64,000 nucleotides of DNA from Glandiceps talaboti (lineage: Eukaryota > Hemichordata > Enteropneusta > Spengelidae). The position numbers and the translations under genes are program-made. Below the pieces are notes generated by a model that saw nothing but the letters and a program-made list of their open reading frames with translations, was not told the origin of the DNA and ran no database searches. Each line of letters starts with the position of its first letter. Within the stretch, counting starts at the first letter, position 1. The stretch spans positions 24,433,875 to 24,497,874 of the forward strand of contig NC_135557.1 of NCBI RefSeq assembly GCF_964340395.1, in the 5' to 3' direction. Positions 27,516 through 38,800 of the stretch are shown in pieces.

Positions 27516-29817
27516 TTACACAATTTCATATTTATCAACAAGAAATGCTACATCTGTGGAGTATTTGACTGGGGCACTGTCATCTACTAATTTCACATCA
27601 GTTACCTGCAAGACAAAACAAAGGTCAAGGTTAAGGTCACACACAAATCAAAGACATTTCAATACCAATGATTCAATTTCATGTTGGCATTAGTCCTGTC
27701 TTTATCAGTGGAACCATCCTTTTGTTCTAGCCAAAGATTTTTCAACAGCTTTGCTAGAAAATCTTTGTCTTATTCAGATTTTAATTCTACTCTGCCACAG
27801 GCTTGTAAGACTTCACAGTTCTGCTGCATTTGCATGTAAGATGGTAAATGATAATGGTCTTACTACTTTAGTCGGGGATTAAGATTTTGGTGTGAATCAT
27901 AGTTGTCTGACAAAGCTTTAGAAAAAGTATGTCCAGAACAACAGAATAATCTTATCAATCCTCATGATCCCGCTAATAAGTTAATGTGAATGGAAGAACC
28001 TGGGATTGAAACCCTGGCCGTTAAGTGGATTTTTCCTCTCATTATTACATATATTTATCCCAAACAACAAATTTCTGTTAAAATGACACAATGCACTTTT
28101 GTGTCCTCATTTGCATGGAGGTATCCGATACAATAATGCTTTTGGTAGTGGTATTTGCACTACTATGCATACACACTGGTGCAAGTAATCTCTGGTTACT
28201 CTGTAGTATTTCTAACTAACCAGACAAAAACAACATACCTCTAAGTCACAGTATGATTTCCTTGACAAGAAGTTGACAGTGACTGGAAAGAAATCGTTGG
28301 GATGACCACCTATACTGAATTCTAGACTTCCTGTTTTATTGCTGGCATCGATAACTGGTAGGGTCCATTCTAAGATAGCATGGCGATTATCATGGTGGTA
28401 GTTGCCATCAATTTCACCAATAACCGGCGCTCCAACACCAGCTCTATAAACAATTAATATCAAACAGCATAAGCTAACTACATTCAAGGAAACATCATTT
28501 TTTGTCGTATACTGGTTGATATACTACTATGGCACCTGAGGTCTAAGTTCACTAAGACGGACACAAATATTGTTGTGCAGACATACATGTGATCAATCTG
28601 TAATCACAATAATGTAAACACTGGCAGTCACCAAAATAAACACCACGAGATCCTGAAAGTCATAAATAATGCCACTCTACTAGAAATCACTAGAAATTGT
28701 GTGTCAGTTGCACATCAAATTGGCTTAGAGGACACACTGGTCACCACATAGTAAGAGATAGGGGAACACCAAATTTTGGTGCGTCACTAGAAATTGTGTG
28801 CGTCAGTGGTGCGTCAAATTGGCTTAGAGGACACACTGGTTACCACATAGTAAGAGATAGGGGAACACCAAATTTTGGTGCATCACTAGAAATTGTGTGC
28901 GTCAAATTGGCTTAGAGGGCACACTGACTGAGTATAATTAATCCAACTTCCATCTTACATCAACATGTCACAACAATAGTTACAATTCGTAAAGCTTGTT
29001 TTTCACCTGTTGAAAAGGTTTGCAGAGTGCAGAGTGAATGGGCAGTGTGTCATCTAAGCCAATATTATGCGTCACTGACACACAGCAATGTTAGCCACCA
29101 ATATATCGTCTATTCCTATCCCTTACTATATGGTTACTCATTAGAAATGACTGTGTATCAGTGACATGTCAAAGTAGTTTGGTGGGCTATAAAAGAACTT
29201 GTCAGAGACCATAGCATACCATAGCATACCATAGCATAGTATGTATTTTAAGCTCCCCAGGGAGTTGAGGAAGTAGCCAAAAAGAAATTGCACGTGTACA
29301 CTACATCTGATTTCAATCAGATGGGTTCAATAGTATAAGGTCGAGTCTACACTACAATATGGAAGTGCACCCTAAATAAGTGTCTAAATTTGACATGCAT
29401 GGTTTTGATAGTATTGCATAAGATACAAATACACAGTCTGCATTTGTCATATGAGTGTTTGCTAATCTACACCTACTATCAATTGCAAGAGACATACAAA
29501 AATGCTAAAAGAGTGTACATGATGAAAAAAAAAAAGGATTGTTATATGAACTTAGGCAATGCCTACGCTACTATAGGAAAATGTACCCATATACATTAAC
29601 CTGCTAGACCTACCACACTATCCCATATAAAGTATATGTAGTATCAACATGCTATTCATTCTGTATTTTCATGTTATGTTACAGTTTTATTCCTAAATTT
29701 GAGTAAGTTGTCAAATGTCTATGCATGCTAGTCGTGTGTACATGTCATGTGAGTGTGCATGTATGTATGTATGTATGTATGTATGTATGTATGTATGTAT
29801 GTATGTATGTATGTATA

Positions 29818-29850
<33 letters not shown>

Positions 29851-32800
29851 ATGTATGTATGTATGTATGTATGTATGTATGTATGTATGTATAGTATAGT
29901 ATCACATTGTATACTTACCTTTGCCTGATGTTACAGGCAATAGAAAAGAAGAAATAAAAGAAATCAAATATTTATTCTAAATATTGTCATTTTAAACTAC
30001 AGCTAGAAAGTATGTTTACTGGATAGAATATAATTCTTATCCTAATAATCACCACTGTAGCTATTGACAATACAAGTCACTAATATATAAATAACCTTTT
30101 ATTTAGAAACATAAATGATGAAAAATACCGGTACTTCAAAATTCCAGACCATGTCCTTTTATGAAAACAAACTATATCATTTTGCAGGTCTAAGCCAAAA
30201 CTGGCTGATTATTGTAGAATACTGAGAGCCCTTAATAGGTATAACTGAATTCTACTTGTCATAAAAATTTTAACTTCTGTGGCTTCAAAATACTGAGCTA
30301 ATACTAATGGATACACCTTGCAATTCTAAGTACAAAATGTACTAAGGTGCAATGAATACTTACGGTAATGGAATACTAATGGCTACATCTTGCAATTCTA
30401 AGAAAAAAATGTACTATGGTGCAGTGAATACTTACGGTAATGGAATACTAATGGATACATCTTGCAATTCTAAGAAAAAAATGTACTAAGGTGCAGTGAA
30501 TACTTACGGTAATGGAATACTAATGGATACATCTTGCAATTCTAAGTCTTCTTGTTCTAATGTATACTCAATATTGACATCACAACCACCATCATTATTT
30601 TCAGAAGGCCAACAGTTGACTGAAATAAATGAATTAGAGGTTAGTCAGACGTACTGTGACAGAACCCCATGACATGTGAGACTGCAAGTGTGGTGTACTC
30701 AGGTATTTGCATGAGTGCTTGCAGTGTTCTCTGTGAACGTGTAGCAGAAAACACTGCAAGCACAAATGCAAATACCCCCTGTGTACCCACACTGGCACTC
30801 ACGTGGCATGAGAGTTATACTATTATTACTTATGTTTATCCAAAACAACAAATTTCCATAACAATGACGCTATGCATCTACACGCTTTTGTGCAGAATGA
30901 ATGATCGCATCCTCATTTGCATGCAGGTATGCAATAACGCTTTCAGTATTGCACTGTAGTGCAAATACCACTAGTATGTGCACACATCGTTGCAAGTAAT
31001 CTTTTGTACATAATGTAATACTGTATAGCATTCATACCTCTGTCTAACACAGATAATCACTAGATAGAGGCAATAAGCTTTCATTCTGTGTTATATACAG
31101 AGTATCTTCCCGTCCTTACACCCCTCCCCCTCCAACCAGGCTTCACACCTCTGTCTAACATAGATACTTACTAGAGAGAGGCATTAAGCTTCCATCGCGT
31201 GTTACATATCCTCCCATTCTTAACACCCTTCCCCTCCAACCAGGGTTCACACCTCTGTTTTAACAGATACATGTACTTACTAGATAGAGGCATTAAGCTT
31301 CCATCACATGTTACACATCCCCCCATTCTTACCACCCCCCTCCCCCTCCAACCAGGCTTCACACCTCTGTCTAAAACAGATACTTACTAGATAGAGGCAT
31401 TAAGCTTCCATCGCGTGTTACACATCCCCCCATCCTTAACACCCCCCTCCCCCTCCAACCATAGAGTTCATACCTCTGTCTAACACAGATACTTACTAGA
31501 TAGAGGTATTAAGCTTCCATCGCATGTTACACATCCCCCCATTCTTACCCCCCCCCCCCTCCAACCATAGAGTTCATACCTCTGTCTAAAACAGATACTT
31601 ACTAGATAGAGGCATTAAACTTTCATCCTGTGTTTGAAGTCTCCATTTAAGGACACCGACATCATTGTTAAGTGGGAATGGTTTGGCAGAATTCTTCATA
31701 CCAATACATGACTGAGATGCAAACAGTTTTTTATCAACATTGGGATGTGTCTGAAACAAAATACCATTTCATAATTATATATGTGTATTCTTAACAGACA
31801 GGACTGAGACACTAGTAGGAAATTTGCATATTGAAACTTTCATCAGTTTCTATGGTTTGCTGGGAACCATACACATAGGTTGGAATTTAACAACTCAACA
31901 GGTTCCTAGTCTGGCTACTAGGCCCCTCAGGCTAATGTGTTTACTGTAAAGGCGACCAAAGGTCGCTACAGATGGCACTAGCCTGAGAGGTATTCGTTAC
32001 CTGAGAGCTTTATTCAGCAATGCTAAAGCAATGATCCAAGGCCTTATTACAAGACTAGGAGGTTCCCAGATACACATTACAACTCAATCACCTTTCTGAC
32101 TGGGTTTACATATGGCTAGATCAGTGCCAATACATGATCAGCAAGGTGTTACTACCATGCTAGCATTAACAGTAACACCTAACTTGCATGCGTTGCCTAC
32201 TCAACGAGAAAATGCCTCCACTATCCTAATGCAATACAGATGATAACATCAGGCTGGCACTCATTTTATGCAGACTACCAATTCTTGTCATGGGACTACC
32301 ATAATTTGCAGCTGATAGACAAGTCAGGCTACCACTGATTATGCGATGATTTAAGAATGCAAGATTTACAGACATAAAAGTATTTTAATAAAACACATAT
32401 TTCCAATAGCGGAACTCTGTTTACAGTTCAGGAATATGTGACTACAGGTCACCATCCCTGGGCCACCACTTTCTGAAAATGGTAGCCTATTATGACTACC
32501 AACCAAGTTTAATTTCAAGCCCTGATATGGAATGCTTTGATAGAACCTACCTGAAGTTGTACTCCTTTCCTATCACCGTTAGTAATGCCTATCCTGACTT
32601 TACCATAGGTTTCATCTGTTATTCTTAGTAATGCCAGACCATGTATCTCCATACCTTGTAAACCACCATCACGTCCTGCTGTTAGTGTGATCTTTTCTTC
32701 TACCCTGACATGTACACTGTAAATAGTCAAATGTACACTGTAACAGTGAGTATGTGATTTTATATTTTCTCTGTAAGACTACCTTCTACCCTGACATGTA

Positions 32801-35800
32801 CACTGTAAATAGTCAAATGTACACTGTGAGTATGTGATTTTATATTTTCTTTGTAAGACTACCTTCTACCCTGACATGTACACTGTAAATAGTCAAATGT
32901 ACACTGTGAGTATGTGATTTTATATTTTCTTTGTAAGACTACCTTCTACCCTGACATGTACACTGTAAATAGTCAAATGTACACTGTGAGTATGTGATTT
33001 TATATTTGCTCTGTAAGACTACCTTCTACCCTCACCTGTACACTGTAAATATGTACACTGTGAGTATGTGATTTTATATTTTCTCTGTAAGACTACCTTC
33101 TACCCTGACATGTACACTGTGAGTATGTGATTTTATATTTTCTCTGTAAGACTACCTTCTACCCTCACCTGTACACTGTAAATATGCAGGGTTCTCCACA
33201 ATTTAGAAAAATACAGGGGCGCCCTAATTTGCATATTTATTTGCATATCATTAGCATATTTCCAGATCATAATATTAGGAAGTGAAAAAAGTTTCCAAAA
33301 TCAAAAACTCCTATTTTATTCATTCAGCAAACTAAAATGTACTGAAATGTATTGTAATCACCAATTTCCAAACCTTTCACATAATTCACAATGTAAAAAT
33401 TTCAGGAAGGAGGTTGACAGTTAAGTTACACAAACGATGTTATAGTAATGTTGGCAAGCATGTTTTACACACAGGAGTGACAACACATGGCATTGTTGAT
33501 GTACATGTATGCACCTCTAGGCTAGCTATCACTTAGTTTTGAGTTGTTGGTTTCACCTTGTAAATGTGCATGTCATTCATAAAAATTAATTGAAAACAAT
33601 TCATTTTCCTTTATTTCTCTAAAATTTGATATCCTTTTAATTTTCATGAATGGAAAATGATTTTTCATCCAAATTTGCCGGAAATACGTACATTTTTAAT
33701 GTGACGAATTTGGGCTAAGAATAACCGAATACGTTCAGTGCAAATGTACAGTAACAAACATGGCTGCCACATCGGAGCTACCTCGTGGTACTACGATCGC
33801 GATTCACATCCAAACGTGATCATTTAGGACATAAATTTTACCATGGAACCGTACCGGAGTAGTTATTTCTAAAGAACATGTATAAATTTTAGGATTTTGT
33901 TCGTATTTATCGATACAATACGAAAATTGCCGTGACATCGTACATCGTATGCGTACTGTATTACGTATACGGGAAGGCTTGGAAATTACCGGCTTGATAT
34001 ACCCGGCCATAGAAACTACCAACGTACCGTCTTCTACTTTACGACGGTACTACATTTACTGTTTTTGTTTCGGCTACCATTGTTATAAACAAGGCGATAA
34101 ATAAGTTCATAAATGATGATAGACGCAGTGTCGCTGTTCACTTCCTTCATTAACGGCATTGAATAGAATCTCTTGAAGACGTTCACACCAAAACAAAGGG
34201 GCGCTGAACGCAAACAGAGGGGCGGTTCTGTAAACAGAGGGGCGGTCCATGAAAACAGAGGGGCGGTGCGCCCCTCAAAAACCCCTCGTGGAGAACACTG
34301 ATATGTACACTGTCAGTATGTGATTTTATATTTTCTCTGTAAGACTACCTTCTACCCTGACATGTACACTGTAAATAGTCATATTTTATGACACTTTTCC
34401 AAAGTATAATGTCAAATTTCCTCTTAATTACTCACTGTGTATACATATATCTATGTGAATACAAGACCAGCCACACTGAGACTCTCTGAGACTATTAAAT
34501 TTAACTCAACAAAGAATTTGGTCCCATTTCTGACCAATGCCTCATAAAGTGAAATGTTGAAGTATTATTCTAAGAAGAATATAATGTTTTGTAGTGGACG
34601 GCAGTTTTTTGTGTCGGCTATTTTCTATGAATACTGGATGGGGGCCGTCCACTGCCGACCACCATGAGGCGGTCCATGTGTGGGTAATAGCCCAAATATA
34701 CATACTATAAATGAGTGTAGCACATAGAGAAAGTGCTTTACTTCAATGTTACTGGTTGTACCAGAAGCATAGAATCTAGGTGACATAAAATCTTACCTTT
34801 CCATGTTACTGACTGGTGTGGTTGCATAGAATCTAGGTGACATGAAATCTTACCTTTCCATGTTACTGACTGGTGTGGTTGTTTTCACTACATTGGCTGA
34901 CTGTCTTGATTTATTTGGACTAATCACATCTTCACCCTCAGTTCGAAGTTTGTCAACAAAGCTGTCAACGTCTTTATTCTTGCTGCCTAGTTTCATAGCT
35001 CTACCTGATCCAACGTTTCTTAAAAAATGAAAATATCACTTATTAGACAGTAGGGGACATGCAAATCCTTCATGAAACATTTCTTTCAAAATGGAAAAAG
35101 CAATTATTAGACAATATGATACAGGTAGGTCCTTTTATACAATACTAAGATGTACCACATGGTGATATTCAGGATAAACACTTTGTTTTCTATTTTTGTT
35201 AATTGACTTTTTTTATTACATTCCAGAACAGACTGACACATGTAATCATGCCAATGTATCAGACAAGAACCTTCATTATAAAATAAAGCTTCTAACATTA
35301 ATTAGTTTGGTTGTCTAATAAAAATTTATGACACATTTTTGGGTGAAAACACACACATTTGAGCATTTTAACAAATGCATAGCCCTGCTTACTGGCGGTG
35401 CACGAGTCTATATTGCTGACATCAGAATCGTGTCCCGGATTACTCTGTATGCAAGCAGGACTAATAAATGCACAGCATAACATTACATTTTAATTCCTTT
35501 TCTCCCAGCTTGTTCTCTTTATTTTTTAAACTTGTGCTTAGTTGTGTACAGAGATATATCCCTGACAGAGAAAGAGGATTAATTTTTGACTACTTGTTAA
35601 CACTGGGTTGGCACTAACACTTTACCAACATGTAAGCATTAGTACCCACCCCATACAAATCTCTCAACTATGACTTCATGTAGTTCAGCTAATCTGCTGG
35701 CAAGATTTCTGAGGTGTAATGTCATAATATGTGAGTTTACAGAATTAATTATAAATTTTAATTCTAAAAAACGTTTCTTACTTAATAGGTGCTGGTGTTG

Positions 35801-38800
35801 GTTTAGATACTTCTGACACTCCAGCACTATCTCCAACAATAGGAGTCATATCTGAACCCTTTGAAGTGCTACCAAAGCCTGTATACCCAGTTGGCCTTAT
35901 TCTTCCCATCTTTTCTGCCTCTCTGCGTTGCTGTTGAAGTTCTCTGGCCTTTCTTTTCATTTCTGCCTTTGCCTCTCTTTCTTGAGTCTGTTAGTAATAA
36001 TACAAGAAGAACAAATTTCACACAAACCTTCGTAGGAGACACTGTCGCCGTTCAAATGCATTACTTCTATGTGACTGATTTACAAGAAATTGGTGCATGG
36101 CAACAAACTTACTACAAAGTATCCATTCTATGAAAGAAATGGCTACATTTTGATAAGTGACCCTGGATATCAAAGCAAGGTCAAAGGTCAATGTCTTAAA
36201 AGAAATTTGCATATGCCACAAAATAAAGTGATGTCCATATGTCACCTTTGTGCCAGGTTTGAAAGAAATTGGGATATTGCATGTCTGAGAAATGAGGTAT
36301 TACAGATGAACGGATGGACACATGCATGCACACATGCTGCTGTACTACTGCAGTGCAAAAACTAATACTAGTAATAATAGTATTTACATGCACAGCGGGG
36401 CAATTAATCACAGGTTTTTATGTAATTACATATGTATTGCACATTTCACTTGCATAAATCCCAGAATGCACTTATTTGTCAACATGCCTTCTGAGTTTTA
36501 AATTTGGCAACTAGCATCATATTCTATTTCAGGTACTAAGAATTAATTGTAATGATGGTGCCAATTGAGGTTATTCTCAGTACCCGCAATAGAACTTTAC
36601 CTCATGCTAGAGGGTAACAAGAAGGTTGACTTATTCTCAAATTGAATGTTCGTTATTTTTATAATGCAGTAGGCAGTAATATTCTATTTCAGGCACCGAG
36701 AATTAAATATATTGATGGTGCCAACTGAGGTAGAAAAGCAGCTTTTTAAATAATCCCTGACCTATTACAACTGAATGACGAACACAAAATATTAATATAT
36801 ATATACGTGTATATCCATGCACCCAGCCTGTAACTTAAGAGATGTTTTGCTGTTCTGCCTTCATTGGCCTTGTGGCTGATATGGTAGCATGGCAAGTCTT
36901 ATGGCAATTATACTACATATTGAATGCATTCCATAAAAAATATGATTGTTTACATACTGCCGTTTCCTACATCACAACAATTCGGAGATATATCTATATA
37001 ATTCCATATTATATACCTGCATTCAGTTAGCAAATACTTGTGACCTAAGGGTTTTGTTACTACTATGTCTGACTGCTAGGGAATAATATCTACTTGTACA
37101 CAAACCTGTCTGACTGCAAGGGAATAATATCTACTTGTACACAAACCTGTCTGACTGCTAGGAAATAATATCTACTTATACACCAACCTGTCTGACTGCT
37201 AGGAAATAATATCTACTTATACACCAACCTGTCTGACTGCTAGGTAATAACATCTACTTATACACCCACCTGTCTGACTGCTAGGTAATAACATCTACTT
37301 ATACACCAACCTGTCTGACTGCTAGGGAGTAATATCTACTTATACACCCACCTGTTTGACTGCTAGGAAATAATATCTACTTATACACCCACCTGTCTGA
37401 CTGCTAGGTAATAATATCTACTTATACACCCACCTGTCTGACTGCTAAGGAATAATATCTACTTATACACCCACCTGTCTGACTGCTAAGGAATAATATC
37501 TACTTATACACCCACCTGTCTGACTGCTAGGTAATAATATCTACTTATACACCCACCTGTCTGACTGCTAAGGAATAATATCTACTTATACACCCACCTG
37601 TCTGACTGCTAGGAAATAATATCTACTTATACACCAACCTGTCCGACTGCAAGGGAATAATATCTACTTATACACCCACCTGTCTGACTGCTAGGTAATA
37701 ATACCTACTTATACACCAACCTGTCTGACTGCTAGGTAATAACATCTACTTATACACCAATCTGTCTGACTGCTAAGGAATAATATCTACTTATACACCC
37801 ACCTGTCTGACTGCTTGGAAAACCTTTTCTTCATGAGAGTCCATTTCTGTAAATGTTCTGATTTGGGCTAAATTGACATTCTCTCTGTATCCAAGGGCAA
37901 CAATTTCATCGAAGGCAAAGATGAGTTCAAAGGAATGGTCAAGGATCTCAGTTTCATCTATCACTCGGCAGTACTCTGGAATCTGTAAATAATACAAATA
38001 CATACTGTTATAGGTCAAATGCTGGGTCATAGGTCAATGATTGAATCCTGGGTCATAGGTCAATAATTAAATCCTGGGTCATAGGTCAACGATTAAATCC
38101 TGGGTCATAGGTCAATGTTTCAATCCTGGGTCATAGGTCAATGTTTCAATCCTGGGTCATAGATCAATGTTTCAATTGCTTGAGTTTCCCCTAACATATT
38201 CTTTTGTGATTCCCTAATTCCCTAAACAATAGCTGCTGAACATGTCAAGCAACATAATCAAATATTTCAAAAGATTGAATATTACAGATGACCATAATAT
38301 TAAGAATTTCTATTCTGTCATGTGACATATCTACCTGATACATGTATCTCCAGACATATCCTGGGCACCCCATCACAGGGTTCTCCCAAGCTATAGAGTA
38401 GTCCCGGATACTAATTAATATTCATGCTAATTTGCATAATTAATATTCATGAATAAATTAATGGTACACTCAAAGTACATGGTGTATGATCAAAGTTGCT
38501 AACAAAAAAGTTAAAACCAACTTTTCTTTCTCTACAGATTTATAACTCTAATCTCAATCTTTGCACATCGATTTTTTTCAATCACAGTTTTTGATTAATT
38601 TTCTCAGAAAAGCTAAAGTTGTTTCAATCAAACTAAATATCCAAAGACGACTGCAGTTTCAAAACTCTAAAAAGTTGCGTATACCCACACATACGCATTG
38701 AGTTTAGACGAAATCTCGTGATACATGAGACATCGCGATAATTTGTGACGTCACCACCCACCATTTTGGAAATTACATGTTTTCATCGTCGTGCTATGTA

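Noticed and set aside
33804-34022. 72-codon minus frame within the inserted transposon
   Set aside because: Short, no transposase motif, and lies in the CpG-rich core of a non-autonomous element.
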